Shown here piece after piece: positions 35,039 through 43,836 of a stretch of DNA of 64,000 nucleotides; the first letter of the stretch is position 1, and each line of letters starts with the position of its first letter. The stretch comes from Paludibacteraceae bacterium. Lineage in GTDB: Bacteria > Bacteroidota > Bacteroidia > Bacteroidales > Paludibacteraceae. Position numbers and translations under genes: made by a program. The notes beneath the pieces were generated by a model. That model saw nothing but the letters and a program-made list of their open reading frames with translations. It had not been told where the DNA came from and made no database searches. The stretch covers positions 16,359 through 80,358 of the forward strand of contig JAFOYE010000009.1 of assembly GCA_017391525.1 (NCBI GenBank), written 5' to 3'.

Positions 35039-35506
35039 TTAGTTTTTTGATAATTGTTTTCTTCTACACACTTTGCAGTGTCCGTAAATATATAGCGAAA
35101 ATCGCTCTTGGTTAAAGTTGGTAAAGTTTTTATCCTCTAGCATTCTCTGGATGGTTGAATCTTTGACCTCGCTTATTCGACCACACTTTTGGCAAATGAT
35201 TTTTACGGATGATGTTTTCAAAAACATAATTTCGTATTGTGCGGCTCGTTTGCCAAAATCCTTTTCGAGTCGATGAACAATACCTGCCTTTTCCATAATG
35301 CTAAGGGCATTGTATACCGTAGCTCGACTGATGGTAATACCAGTGAGTGAGTACCTTAGGTCATCAACAGAGAATCGTTGTAAGGCGCAAATAGAAGCTA
35401 GAATAGTCATCCTCTCAGCCGTATGTCTGAGTTGATGCTTATCTATGTAGTCGCAGAGCAACCCATATGCTTGTCTGTATATGTCGTCTTGCTTTTTATT
35501 GGGCAT
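35039..35506 (-). CDS. Fur-family transcriptional repressor
   Basis: This 155-residue protein has an N-terminal winged helix (RHTAERMTILASICALQRFSVDDLRYSLTG, then SRATVYNALSIMEKAGIVHRLE) and a dimerisation domain with two Cys pairs, CQKCGR and CKVCRR, for structural zinc. The metal-sensing His/Asp set is less clear than in classical Fur, so the sensed signal (iron, zinc or peroxide) is open. It sits between the GNAT gene and the zinc peptidase; a zinc link would be plausible but is inference. Confidence 0.9.
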   Translation of the reverse strand: MPNKKQDDIYRQAYGLLCDYIDKHQLRHTAERMTILASICALQRFSVDDLRYSLTGITISRATVYNALSIMEKAGIVHRLEKDFGKRAAQYEIMFLKTSSVKIICQKCGRISEVKDSTIQRMLEDKNFTNFNQERFSLYIYGHCKVCRRKQLSKN

Positions 35507-35508
35507 TT

Positions 35509-36639
35509 TTATATTGGTTTGATATATGCTCGTCTGCGTTTGTGGTATTTATGTGGGAATACTTCCCAATGGTTTAGGTTTTTGAAATTGGTTTCCATAA
35601 TTGCAGTTGTTTCTATTCGTTTAATCTCATATTTGACAAAATAAGGGAATTGATCGGCAATGATAACTGCGTTTAGTCCTTTGTCTTGATAGTCAGGTCT
35701 AACAGCTATTATAAGAAAATCAAATGCTTCGTATGTCTTTGATTTGAGGGCTTTCAGTATGTGCAACCAACCAAATGGGAATAATCTTCCTTTGCATTTA
35801 CGTAGTGCTTTTGATATATCAGGCATACCTACACCCACGCCAACTACCTCGTCTTTTTCGTTTACAACTACAGTCACAAAATCAAAATTGAGTAGTGGGA
35901 AATATGCGTCGCAATATTGTTTTTTTTGACGATCTGTAAGCGGCTGGAAATTGTAGAGTTTTTGGTATGCAATATCAATGACATCCATATAAGATGTGCC
36001 ATACTTTTTGACTAACTCTTTGCAGTTTTTGACTTTGTCTACTCGAACGTGGCTACGATCTTGTACAATCTTAGCCATGCGTCCAAAGCGTTCTGGTAGT
36101 TCTTGTGGAGGGTAGATTTGCATTTCGATCCAGTCGTTTTCTTTGACTAGATTGTACGCCTCCATATGTTTGACGTAGTAAGGATAGTTATATAGCGAAG
36201 CCATAGGAGCTAGGTAGTCGTATCCTTCAATGAGCAAGCCTTGGTGGTCGAAGTCGGTAAAGCCAACAGGGCCATTAAGAGCGTTCATTCCTTTGCTTTT
36301 ACCCCAATCAGCAACGGCATCGAGTAGTGCTCGACTAACTTCGAAATCGTCAATGAAGTCCATCCATCCAAAACGCACTTGATTGACGCCCCATTTGCGA
36401 TTAGCTTCATAGTTGATGATACCAGCAATACGCCCTACTGGTTTTCCATCACGATACGCCATATAAAGCACGTTTTCGCATACATCAAAGGCTGGGTTTT
36501 TCTTGGGATTGAATATGCTAAGCTCATCCAAGATAAGGGATGGGCAAAAATTCTCGCAGTCTTTGTAAAAGTTGTTGCCAAACTTTACGAAACGAAGCAA
36601 GTCTAATTTACTCGTAATTTGTTTAATTTCTACTGCCAT
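35509..36639 (-). CDS. GNAT-family acetyltransferase-like protein
   Basis: The start at 36639 (ATG, MAVEIKQITSKLDLLRFVKFGNNFYKD) is chosen over an upstream TTG. The 376-residue protein has an N-terminal domain with VLYMAYRDGKPVGRIAGIINYEAN and LNGPVGFTDFDHQGLLIEGYD, and a C-terminal GNAT-like part with FLIIAVRPDYQDKGLNAVIIADQFPYF. This matches a widespread Bacteroidota family of large GNAT proteins of unknown substrate. It heads the operon with fur and the zinc peptidase (2-nt gap). Confidence 0.85.
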   Translation of the reverse strand: MAVEIKQITSKLDLLRFVKFGNNFYKDCENFCPSLILDELSIFNPKKNPAFDVCENVLYMAYRDGKPVGRIAGIINYEANRKWGVNQVRFGWMDFIDDFEVSRALLDAVADWGKSKGMNALNGPVGFTDFDHQGLLIEGYDYLAPMASLYNYPYYVKHMEAYNLVKENDWIEMQIYPPQELPERFGRMAKIVQDRSHVRVDKVKNCKELVKKYGTSYMDVIDIAYQKLYNFQPLTDRQKKQYCDAYFPLLNFDFVTVVVNEKDEVVGVGVGMPDISKALRKCKGRLFPFGWLHILKALKSKTYEAFDFLIIAVRPDYQDKGLNAVIIADQFPYFVKYEIKRIETTAIMETNFKNLNHWEVFPHKYHKRRRAYIKPI

Positions 36640-36667
36640 TTTCTTCAAAAATATATGTTTCTGGGTG

Positions 36668-36698
36668 CAAAATTACAAATAATTTGTAAAAATACCAA
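36668..36698 (-). promoter_or_regulatory. Promoter for the GNAT-fur-peptidase operon
   Basis: On the minus strand TTG-N20-TAATTTTG. The AT-rich interval is shared with a plus-strand -7 box at 36718-36725. Confidence 0.8.
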
Positions 36699-36717
36699 AT
36701 ATATCGATATTTTTTTG

Positions 36718-36725
36718 TAATTTTG
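36718..36725 (+). promoter_or_regulatory. -7 box (TAATTTTG) for the LOG-hemD-rnpA run
   Basis: A TAATTTTG followed by CAGCC lies 45 nt before the LOG ATG. The -33 element is not clear, so the call is moderate. Confidence 0.6.
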
Positions 36726-36769
36726 CAGCCGATTTTGTGAATTGCGTTTTTTAATTCTATTTTGCGTTA

Positions 36770-37357
36770 ATGAAAGATATTAAATCCATTGCAGTATATT
36801 GTGCTTCTTCCAATAAGGTTCGTGAATCTTATGTGGCGGCTGCGGAGAAATTAGGTGAGTTATTTGCATCTAACGGTATTCGTTTGATATATGGTGATGG
36901 AGGTATAGGATTAATGGCGGCAGTGGCAAAGGGTTGTTTGGATGCTGGAGGCGAAGTATTGGGTGTGATTCCTCGTTTCATGGTGGAGCAGGGGTGGAAT
37001 AATCCTCGCAGTACAGAAACGATCGTGACAGAGACAATGCATGAACGCAAGGCTACGATATGCCAAATGTCTGATGCTATGGTAGCTCTTCCTGGTGGTA
37101 TAGGTACGTTTGAGGAGTTGCTTGAATGTTTGACATGGAAGCAATTGGGTTTGCACAGCAATCCAGTTGTTATTTTGAACGTAGATGGTTATTACGACAA
37201 ATTGTTGTCTTGTATTGATTTGATGGTAGACGAGCAGATGATGCGTCCAATTCACAAGGAAATGTTTGTTGTGGTTAATACTCCAGAGGAAGTGTTATCG
37301 GCTATATTTGATGGACCTAGCTGGGATCCTTCTACACGTCGTTTAGCCGCGATATGA
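36770..37357 (+). CDS. LOG family protein, canonical active site
   Basis: This 195-residue protein has YGDGGIGLMAAVAKG and the phosphoribohydrolase loop LPGGIGTFEELLECLTWKQLG, matching PGGxGTxxE. It is a predicted nucleoside-5'-monophosphate phosphoribohydrolase. It differs from the 14724 paralogue in the loop and in length, so the two probably have distinct substrates. It is 7 nt upstream of the DUF4271 gene. Confidence 0.92.
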   Translation: MKDIKSIAVYCASSNKVRESYVAAAEKLGELFASNGIRLIYGDGGIGLMAAVAKGCLDAGGEVLGVIPRFMVEQGWNNPRSTETIVTETMHERKATICQMSDAMVALPGGIGTFEELLECLTWKQLGLHSNPVVILNVDGYYDKLLSCIDLMVDEQMMRPIHKEMFVVVNTPEEVLSAIFDGPSWDPSTRRLAAI

Positions 37358-37364
37358 TTTAGGC

Positions 37365-38000
37365 ATGGATGCAATCAGTCGCATATCATCTCCATTAACG
37401 GATGCGTGGGTAGCATGGATTTTGATGCTGTTGCTGTTTTTGTGGATTGTTAATGGGATGTACGTTCAAGAGTTTAAACATGCTTTCTATGGTTTGTTTA
37501 GTCGAGCAGAACGAGTTTATATTAGCAATGGTAACTTATTGAGCTTTAGTGGGATAGTCTATGAGGTTGGTGTTTTGGGGCTGTTGGTGTTTTTGCTTTT
37601 GGTGAGAGATGGTGTTGCAGGTAATATTACCAATTATGGCATTGTGTGTGGAGTCTGTTTGGTAGTAGATGGATTTCAAAGGCTATGTGTGAAATTTTTA
37701 GCAACTATTTTCTTGAGCCGTCAAGAAAAGGAGAGTGCAATATTGCATCGCCATATGCTATATGGGTCTCTGTGTGGTATGCTATTGCCTATAGTGATGC
37801 TATTACTTTGGCAGATAAATGAATATACTATTGCATGTGTTATTGCGGTAGCAGCATTGTATTATATTGTTTTGTTTGTAAAAGGAATTCAACTGTTTTA
37901 CCAAGGGGTTTTGTCAATATTGTACGTACTATTATATATCATTAGTCTAGAGGTTCTTCCCCTTGCGGGAGCATTCCTCTTGATCAAAAACATGTTATAA
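37365..38000 (+). CDS. DUF4271 membrane protein
   Basis: This 211-residue protein has about six hydrophobic segments and matches the DUF4271 family, found in Bacteroidota just upstream of a uroporphyrinogen-III synthase-like gene. The function is unknown. Its stop codon overlaps the next start by one base (TAATG), implying coupling with hemD. Confidence 0.85.
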   Translation: MDAISRISSPLTDAWVAWILMLLLFLWIVNGMYVQEFKHAFYGLFSRAERVYISNGNLLSFSGIVYEVGVLGLLVFLLLVRDGVAGNITNYGIVCGVCLVVDGFQRLCVKFLATIFLSRQEKESAILHRHMLYGSLCGMLLPIVMLLLWQINEYTIACVIAVAALYYIVLFVKGIQLFYQGVLSILYVLLYIISLEVLPLAGAFLLIKNML

Positions 38001-38746
38001 TGAAAAAAGTAAAGAAGATTTTAGTTTCTCAACCTCGTCCTCAGACGGAGCGTAATCCTTATGCTGAGATGGAGAAGATGTTTGGTGTTGAATGTGATTT
38101 TCAGCAGTTGATTCAAGTGGAGGGATTAAGTGTTCGTGAGTTTCGTGATCAACATATTTACCTAGAGGATTACACCGCTATTATTGTCAATTCTCGCTTG
38201 GGAATTGATCATTTCTTCCGTATAGCTGAGGAGACACGTTTTTCTGTGCCTGATACAATGCATTATTATTGTATTTCTGAGGCGGTAGGAAATTATTTGC
38301 AAAAGTATATCCAATATCGCAAGCGTAAAGTATTCACCGCTGAGAATAACCGTTTTGAAGATCTTTTGCCAGCGATGCATCGTCGTCCACAAGAAAAGTA
38401 TTTGATGGTGCTTTCTGATGTACATAATGATGACGATTTGAATATGTTCGCAGAGAATAAAGTGGTGGTAAAACCATGTATTTTATATCGTACAGTATCA
38501 ACTAAATGGCCTGAAAATAAACCATTTGATTATGATATGATTGTGCTATTTACGCCATCTGGTGTAGCAGCATTGCGTAAGAATTTCCCTGATTGGGAAC
38601 AAGGTGATACCGTTATAGCATGTTTTGGCGCTAATACGGCAGCAGCCTTGGAGGAGGCTGGTTTTAGAGTGGATATTAAGGCACCTTCGGCTAAATATCC
38701 AAGTATCACTACTGCAGTTAAGGACTACCTAGAAAATCAAGAATAA
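38000..38746 (+). CDS. hemD: Uroporphyrinogen-III synthase-like protein
   Basis: This 248-residue protein resembles HemD: VKKILVSQPRPQTERNPYAEMEKMFG at the N-terminus, VSTKWPENKPFDYDMIVLFTPSGVAALRKNFPDW, and IACFGANTAAALEEAGFRVDIKAPSAKYPSITTAV near the end. HemD closes hydroxymethylbilane to uroporphyrinogen III. The family is poorly conserved in sequence, and Bacteroidota copies next to DUF4271 might have drifted in function. Confidence 0.85.
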   Translation: MKKVKKILVSQPRPQTERNPYAEMEKMFGVECDFQQLIQVEGLSVREFRDQHIYLEDYTAIIVNSRLGIDHFFRIAEETRFSVPDTMHYYCISEAVGNYLQKYIQYRKRKVFTAENNRFEDLLPAMHRRPQEKYLMVLSDVHNDDDLNMFAENKVVVKPCILYRTVSTKWPENKPFDYDMIVLFTPSGVAALRKNFPDWEQGDTVIACFGANTAAALEEAGFRVDIKAPSAKYPSITTAVKDYLENQE

Positions 38747-38749
38747 AAG

Positions 38750-39121
38750 ATGGATGCGTCTTTCCCAAAAAACGAAAAATTGTGCGGTAAACAATCCGTA
38801 GATCACTTGTATAAGGAGGGAAAACGTTTTGTAAGTTGGCCATTGCGTGTGAGTTATATTGTAGCTCCCGACCATGCTAATCGCGTGTTGATATGGGCTC
38901 CTAAATCTCTTTTTCGCCACGCGGTAGATCGTAATCGTTTACGTAGACAAATGCGTGAAGCTTATCGCTTGAATAAGAGTCTTCTGGATCAATCAGCAAG
39001 TCACTTTCATATAGCGTTCAACTATGTGGATAAAAACAAGCAGGATTACCATCTCATAGAAAAAGCGATGCGCAAAGCATTGAAAAAGTTAAATCAATTG
39101 ACGTATGAAAAAGTGGATTAG
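38750..39121 (+). CDS. rnpA: Ribonuclease P protein component
   Basis: This 123-residue protein is the protein subunit of RNase P. The RNR-type signature is [19 protein letters not shown], and the N-terminal [18 protein letters not shown] is typical. It starts 3 nt after hemD and overlaps yidD by 17 nt, the common rnpA-yidD pairing. Confidence 0.95.
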   Translation: MDASFPKNEKLCGKQSVDHLYKEGKRFVSWPLRVSYIVAPDHANRVLIWAPKSLFRHAVDRNRLRRQMREAYRLNKSLLDQSASHFHIAFNYVDKNKQDYHLIEKAMRKALKKLNQLTYEKVD

Positions 39122-39326
39122 ACATATCTTCCTTTTGCCTGTCTACTTTTATCGTTATTGCATCTCGCCATTAACCCCGCCTTCATGTAGATATACTCCT
39201 ACTTGTAGTCAATATATGGTTCAAGCGGTTATGAAATACGGGATATTCAAGGGCGGCTGGCTGGGAATAAAACGTATCCTGCGCTGTCATCCTTGGGGCG
39301 GTAGTGGTTATGATCCAGTTCCATAG
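39105..39326 (+). CDS. yidD: Membrane protein insertion efficiency factor
   Basis: This 73-residue protein has the family's Cys-rich core: [23 protein letters not shown], then [24 protein letters not shown]. It assists YidC-mediated insertion. It overlaps rnpA by 17 nt. Confidence 0.95.
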   Translation: MKKWIRHIFLLPVYFYRYCISPLTPPSCRYTPTCSQYMVQAVMKYGIFKGGWLGIKRILRCHPWGGSGYDPVP

Positions 39327-39332
39327 TTTTAG

Positions 39333-39353
39333 TGTTTAGAGTTTAGTGTTTAG
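39333..39353. repeat. 7-bp array (TGTTTAG, AGTTTAG, TGTTTAG) before trmD
   Basis: Three exact units end 5 nt before the trmD ATG. Confidence 0.75.
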
Positions 39354-39358
39354 AGAAT

Positions 39359-40036
39359 ATGCGAATAGATATATTGACAGCGTGTCCAGAGTTGTTGGAA
39401 TCACCTCTTAATCATTCGATTATCCAGCGTGCTAAAGACAAAGGTATAGCTGAGATTTATGTTCATAATCTACGTGATTATACCTTGGATAAACATCGCA
39501 AGATTGATGATTATGCTTTTGGTTTTGGTGCAGGTATGGTTTTACAGGTAGAACCTATTGATCGTGCGATAGCTCATCTAAAGAGTCAACGAGAGTATGA
39601 TGAAATCATCTTTACAGCTCCTGATGGTGAGAGATTTACACAAAAAGAGGCTAACACACTTTCGCTTAAGGAGAATATTATTATCCTTTGCGGACACTAT
39701 AAGGGTGTAGATCAACGAGTACGTGATCATTTGATAACCAAAGAGTATACCATTGGTGATTTTGTGTTAACTGGTGGTGAGATGCCTGCGGCCATCATGA
39801 CCGATGCTATCGTGCGTTTGTTGCCTGGTGCTATGGGTGATGAGACTAGTGCATTGAGTGATAGTTTTCAGGATGGTCTATTGGAACCTGGAGTCTATAC
39901 CCGTCCAGCAGATTACAAGGGTTGGAAAGTGCCCGAGATCCTACTATCAGGACATCAGGCCAAGATAGAGGAGTGGCTCTACGAAGAGAGCGTGCGCCAT
40001 ACTATGGAGAGACGTCCTGATCTATTAGAGGAGTGA
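39359..40036 (+). CDS. trmD: tRNA (guanine37-N1)-methyltransferase
   Basis: This 225-residue protein of the SPOUT fold methylates G37 of tRNAs. Motifs: [31 protein letters not shown], and [30 protein letters not shown], which forms the knotted SAM site. Standard length for the Bacteroidota family. Confidence 0.96.
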   Translation: MRIDILTACPELLESPLNHSIIQRAKDKGIAEIYVHNLRDYTLDKHRKIDDYAFGFGAGMVLQVEPIDRAIAHLKSQREYDEIIFTAPDGERFTQKEANTLSLKENIIILCGHYKGVDQRVRDHLITKEYTIGDFVLTGGEMPAAIMTDAIVRLLPGAMGDETSALSDSFQDGLLEPGVYTRPADYKGWKVPEILLSGHQAKIEEWLYEESVRHTMERRPDLLEE

Positions 40037-40068
40037 TCTAGAATTAAGAATTTTAATCAAGGAATACT

Positions 40069-41463
40069 ATGAAACGTTTATCATTGCTTTTTGTTTTCAG
40101 TCTGATAGCTCTTCTATCAGCAGCACAAGCCAAGTATGTTTTTATGTTTATCGGAGATGGTATGGGACCTCATCAAGTCCTCTCTACAGAAATGTACTTA
40201 GCGGAATTGGAGGGTAAGATAGGACGCAAACCTTTGCTAATGACCACTTTCCCCTATTCTGGTCAAGCTGCGACTTTCTCTGCTTCGAGTGGAATTACCG
40301 ATTCGGCTGCTTCTGGTACTTGTTTAGCTACTGGTATAAAGACAAATAATAACGTTATAGGTTTAGCACATGATAGTACACCCGTTTACAGTGTGGCTTC
40401 TCAGCTCAAGCAGCAAGGATGGGGTGTAGGTATAATGACCACAGTAACCATAGACCATGCTACACCATCTGCACATTATGCGCACGCCTCTTCTCGCGAA
40501 GACTACTATACGATCGGCACTCAATTGGTGAAATCTAATTTTGACTTTTTTGGAGGAGCGGGTTTTTCTCGTCCTATAGACAAAAATGATACTACGGCAC
40601 CTAACCTATACGATCTTGCAAAAGAGAAAGGATATACGCTTGCGGCGGGATATGCAGATGCAACAAAACAGTTAGGAAGTGGCAAGATGATACTTCTTCC
40701 TAGTAACTATCGAGATAAATACACAAGCTATGCAGGGGCATTACCATATGCTATTGACCGCACTTCATCCGATCTTACTCTTAGCCAAATTGTAGAAGTA
40801 GCCATTGCGCAATTATCCTCTTATGATTGCTTTTTTATGATGGCAGAGGGAGGTAAGATTGATTATGCTAGTCATGCCAATGACGGGGCCACGGTTTTAC
40901 ATGAAGTGATGGATTTTGATGCGGCCATTCAAGTGGCTTATCGCTTTTATGAACAACATCCTGACGAAACGCTTATTGTTATTACAGCTGATCATGAGAC
41001 AGGAGGCATGGCGCTTGGTAATAGTGACTATGTTCTCAATCTTAAAGTGCTAGCAAACCAACAGTGTTCGTTAGATAAACTATCTGATCAGTTGTCTGAG
41101 TTACACAAAAAGGAAGGAGAAAAACTTCAATGGGAGCAGGTAAAACACTTGATTTCTGCTAATACGGGTTTGTATACTCAAGTGGAAATGACAACGGAGG
41201 AAGATGCTGCATTGCAAGAGGCTTTTGCTAGCATGATGAGTCACCAAGACGTAGTCAAAACACTTTATAAGGATCTCAATGCGTTGGCAGCGAAATCGCT
41301 GGCTATACTCAATAAGAAATCTCGTTTGGGTTGGACGACTGGTGCACACACTGCGTCAGCTGTACCTATCTTTGCAATAGGTGTCGGTGCTGAACGCTTT
41401 ACTGGATGGCATGATAATAGCGAGATTGCTCCACTCATCTATCAAGCTACCCAATCTAAGTAA
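40069..41463 (+). CDS. Alkaline phosphatase, secreted
   Basis: This 464-residue protein has a signal peptide (MKRLSLLFVFSLIALLSAAQA). It shows IGDGMGPHQVL (metal ligand Asp), the nucleophile motif TDSAASGTCLATG with Ser after DSAA, DHATPSAHYAHA, MAEGGKIDYASHAND, VITADHETGGMAL and a C-terminal TGAHTASAVPIFA (metal His). It hydrolyses phosphomonoesters in the periplasm or at the surface. It follows trmD by 32 nt and faces recX convergently. Confidence 0.94.
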   Translation: MKRLSLLFVFSLIALLSAAQAKYVFMFIGDGMGPHQVLSTEMYLAELEGKIGRKPLLMTTFPYSGQAATFSASSGITDSAASGTCLATGIKTNNNVIGLAHDSTPVYSVASQLKQQGWGVGIMTTVTIDHATPSAHYAHASSREDYYTIGTQLVKSNFDFFGGAGFSRPIDKNDTTAPNLYDLAKEKGYTLAAGYADATKQLGSGKMILLPSNYRDKYTSYAGALPYAIDRTSSDLTLSQIVEVAIAQLSSYDCFFMMAEGGKIDYASHANDGATVLHEVMDFDAAIQVAYRFYEQHPDETLIVITADHETGGMALGNSDYVLNLKVLANQQCSLDKLSDQLSELHKKEGEKLQWEQVKHLISANTGLYTQVEMTTEEDAALQEAFASMMSHQDVVKTLYKDLNALAAKSLAILNKKSRLGWTTGAHTASAVPIFAIGVGAERFTGWHDNSEIAPLIYQATQSK

Positions 41464-41474
41464 TAGGATATCAC

Positions 41475-41936
41475 TTATAGGTATTCACTAATTTCCTCGT
41501 AGGTAAACCCCCGTTGCATACAAAAACGTATGAGTTTTTCGCGTGCTGCGGCGTCTGTAGTTTTGAGCGTGCGTTTTTTAGAAGCGATGACACGCTCAAG
41601 TGTTTTTTGATACTCTGTCTCGTCAATATCTTCGAGGGCTTGAGTAATAGCCTCTGATGGCAAGTGCTTGGCGTATAGGTGTGCCTTAATTTTCATTCTT
41701 CCCCAACCTTGGTATACTACTTTGTCGTGGGTAAAAGCATGGCAGTATCGTTGTTCATCGATATAGTTGGCTTGCAGCAAATGGGCAATGATTTTTTCAC
41801 ATTGCTCAGTGCTTGCTTGCCATTGTTGTAATTTATTCTGTACCTCGCATATGCAATGTTCTGCTGCGGCACAGTAGGTTTCGGCTTTAGCAGTCAATTG
41901 CTGCAAAGACCATTCGTGGTTTGCCATACATGTCAT
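41475..41936 (-). CDS. recX: RecX-like regulatory protein
   Basis: This 153-residue, helix-rich protein has HLLQANYIDEQRYCHAFTHDKVVYQGWGRMKIKAHLYAKHL and FCMQRGFTYEEISEYL, matching RecX, which modulates RecA filaments. It overlaps prmC by 50 nt, so the pair is coupled. No recA is in the window. Confidence 0.9.
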   Translation of the reverse strand: MTCMANHEWSLQQLTAKAETYCAAAEHCICEVQNKLQQWQASTEQCEKIIAHLLQANYIDEQRYCHAFTHDKVVYQGWGRMKIKAHLYAKHLPSEAITQALEDIDETEYQKTLERVIASKKRTLKTTDAAAREKLIRFCMQRGFTYEEISEYL

Positions 41937-42702
41937 GTTTAAGTATTATGTTTTTGTACCCCATTTCCTTTAGCATGGCGCAAACTTCATTCCCATATGC
42001 TTCGTTGATCTCAAAGAATAATTGTTTGGCTACTTTAAGTGAGGCTATACGGCGGTAGAATAATAGAGGATCGGAGTCAGGAACGAATAATGCTCCATGT
42101 GGTTCATAGTTCAATACGCGTGCATCCATTTCTGCTTTTTCCTTGTCGCAGATATAGGGAGGGTTGCTCACGATAATGTCATATGAATCAATGTTTTCGG
42201 ATAGGATATCAACCTTCTGCCAGTTGATTTGCACTTGATTCCTTTGAGCATTCTCCGCTGCTATTTTCAAAGCGCCTTCGCTGATGTCCATACCACTGAC
42301 ATCCCAGACTTTACAACGCTTCTTGATAGCAATAGCTATGCATCCACTTCCTGTGCCAATATCCGCTATGCGGAGTGCTTTAGTGCGGTCTGTGGTTTCT
42401 AGAATCCACTCTATTAGTTCAGCAGTTTCTGGGCGTGGGATAAGTGTATCAGGAGTCACACGCAAATCTAGTCCCATCCATTCGGTATGTTCGAAAACGT
42501 ACTGAACGGGTACGTGCGCGCGAAGTTTTTCCAAAATTATTTCTATATTTGGAATATTTTCTGTAACTTTGCAGCCGGTTAGGATTTCTGTTCGATTCAC
42601 ACCGGTTGTTTCCTCTATGATCCAGTATCCTAGTTCCTGCAGTTCATCCTCGGGAAAGTATCCGCGTAGCTGTGAGATGATATAATTCAATTGTTCTTTC
42701 AC
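41887..42702 (-). CDS. prmC: Release-factor glutamine methyltransferase, probable GTG leaderless start
   Basis: This protein methylates the GGQ glutamine of release factors. Motifs: IPRPETAELIEWIL, IADIGTGSGCIAIAIKK (SAM) and the catalytic VSNPPYI. The upstream frame is open to a TTG at 42729, but that region contains the -7 box TACCTTTG (42707-42714). The first usable start after it is GTG at 42702, within about 1-2 nt of the predicted transcript start, so the mRNA is probably leaderless. An alternative is a TTG at 42690. Length from GTG is 271 residues. Confidence 0.92.
   Translation of the reverse strand: MKEQLNYIISQLRGYFPEDELQELGYWIIEETTGVNRTEILTGCKVTENIPNIEIILEKLRAHVPVQYVFEHTEWMGLDLRVTPDTLIPRPETAELIEWILETTDRTKALRIADIGTGSGCIAIAIKKRCKVWDVSGMDISEGALKIAAENAQRNQVQINWQKVDILSENIDSYDIIVSNPPYICDKEKAEMDARVLNYEPHGALFVPDSDPLLFYRRIASLKVAKQLFFEINEAYGNEVCAMLKEMGYKNIILKHDMYGKPRMVFAAIDC
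42564..42571 (+). promoter_or_regulatory. Candidate -7 box (TAACTTTG) for ribD inside prmC
   Basis: This is a plus-strand TAACTTTG followed by CAGCC, about 170 nt before the ribD ATG and within the prmC coding region. The -33 element is weak (TTT). No other good box lies closer to ribD. Confidence 0.45.
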
Positions 42703-42706
42703 GCTG

Positions 42707-42737
42707 CAAAGGTAGTGAAAAAAAAGCAAGTACGCAA
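42707..42737 (-). promoter_or_regulatory. prmC promoter, abutting the ribD start
   Basis: On the minus strand TTG-N20-TACCTTTG, an exact consensus. The -7 box ends about 5 nt from the GTG start of prmC, and the -33 element is 3 bp from the ribD ATG on the other strand. Confidence 0.8.
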
Positions 42738-42739
42738 AT

Positions 42740-43792
42740 ATGGAAGAAAAATATATACATAGATGCCTCCAGTTGGCTCGTTTGGGTGAATACTACGTAG
42801 CTCCTAATCCTATGGTAGGAGCTGTATTGGTATATCATTCTTCCTTTGGGGATGTGATTATGGGGGAGGGATGGCATGAGCAGTACGGAGGTCCACATGC
42901 AGAGCCTAATTGTATACGTGCCGCTGAGCAAGCTCATCCTGAGGGGATTGATTACCAATCTTGTACGTTATATGTGAATCTAGAACCTTGTAGCCACTAT
43001 GGTAAAACTCCTCCATGTGCCGAATTACTCATTCGCAAGGGTATCGGTCGTGTGGTAGTGGGTATGTTAGATCCTAATCCGCAGGTGGCTGGTAGAGGAG
43101 TGAAGATGATGCAAGATGCGGGTATAGAAGTTGTTGTTGGTGTATTGGAAGAGGAGTGTCTACGGTTGAATAAACGTTTCGTATGTCTTCATACAGAAGG
43201 TCGTCCGTATGTTATTCTAAAATGGGCACAGACATTAGATGGGTATATTGATGTGGCACGAAATTCAGGAACACCGCTCATCATTTCTACACCGTTGACT
43301 AAACAATTAGTGCATCAGCAAAGAGCTGAGAATATGTCTATTATGGTGGGAACGCGTACGGTGCTATTAGATAATCCTAAACTCTTGAATACACGTTGGA
43401 GTGGTCGAAATCCTATTCGGATAACCTTGGATCGACACCATGTCCTACCTTCTGATAGTAATATTTTTTCTAGTGATGCTCCTACTATTGTCTATCGAGA
43501 GAATACAGACTGGACGTTTATATTGTTTGATTTAGCAAGTCGTAATATACATTCTGTTCTAGTGGAAGGAGGAGCTACACTTTTGCAACATATATTGGAT
43601 TCTGGTATATATGATGAAGTGCATGTTGAAGTGAGTTGTTGTAATATGCTTGCTATGGGTAATGCAGATGTTTTGGGTGTTAAGGCTCCCGATTATGTGT
43701 TTTCAAGCATACCTAAACTAGTGGATGGAAATCGCATATATTTGGAAGAGCATAAATGTATGAAAAAGATGTCCAATTCTTTGCATATTTAA
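42740..43792 (+). CDS. ribD: Riboflavin deaminase/reductase RibD
   Basis: This 350-residue bifunctional enzyme deaminates and then reduces the pyrimidine intermediate of riboflavin synthesis. The deaminase part (1-145) shows PNPMVGAVLV, HAEPNCI and EPCSHYGKTPPCAELLI (zinc His/Cys set). The reductase part shows VILKWAQTLDGYI, MVGTRTVLLDNPKL and VLVEGGATLLQ. No FMN riboswitch is visible upstream and no other rib gene is adjacent. Confidence 0.95.
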   Translation: MEEKYIHRCLQLARLGEYYVAPNPMVGAVLVYHSSFGDVIMGEGWHEQYGGPHAEPNCIRAAEQAHPEGIDYQSCTLYVNLEPCSHYGKTPPCAELLIRKGIGRVVVGMLDPNPQVAGRGVKMMQDAGIEVVVGVLEEECLRLNKRFVCLHTEGRPYVILKWAQTLDGYIDVARNSGTPLIISTPLTKQLVHQQRAENMSIMVGTRTVLLDNPKLLNTRWSGRNPIRITLDRHHVLPSDSNIFSSDAPTIVYRENTDWTFILFDLASRNIHSVLVEGGATLLQHILDSGIYDEVHVEVSCCNMLAMGNADVLGVKAPDYVFSSIPKLVDGNRIYLEEHKCMKKMSNSLHI

Positions 43793-43811
43793 GAAAAATG
43801 TTGTAACTTTG
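43781..43811 (+). promoter_or_regulatory. Promoter for the PPIase-lipoprotein/surA run, overlapping the ribD end
   Basis: TTG-N20-TAACTTTG, with the -33 element inside the last codons of ribD. Confidence 0.8.
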
Positions 43812-43836
43812 CAGCGATTTGAATTAGGATTAATAG

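Noticed and set aside
42564-42740. FMN riboswitch upstream of ribD
   Set aside because: The region is prmC coding sequence and shows none of the conserved RFN-element segments.
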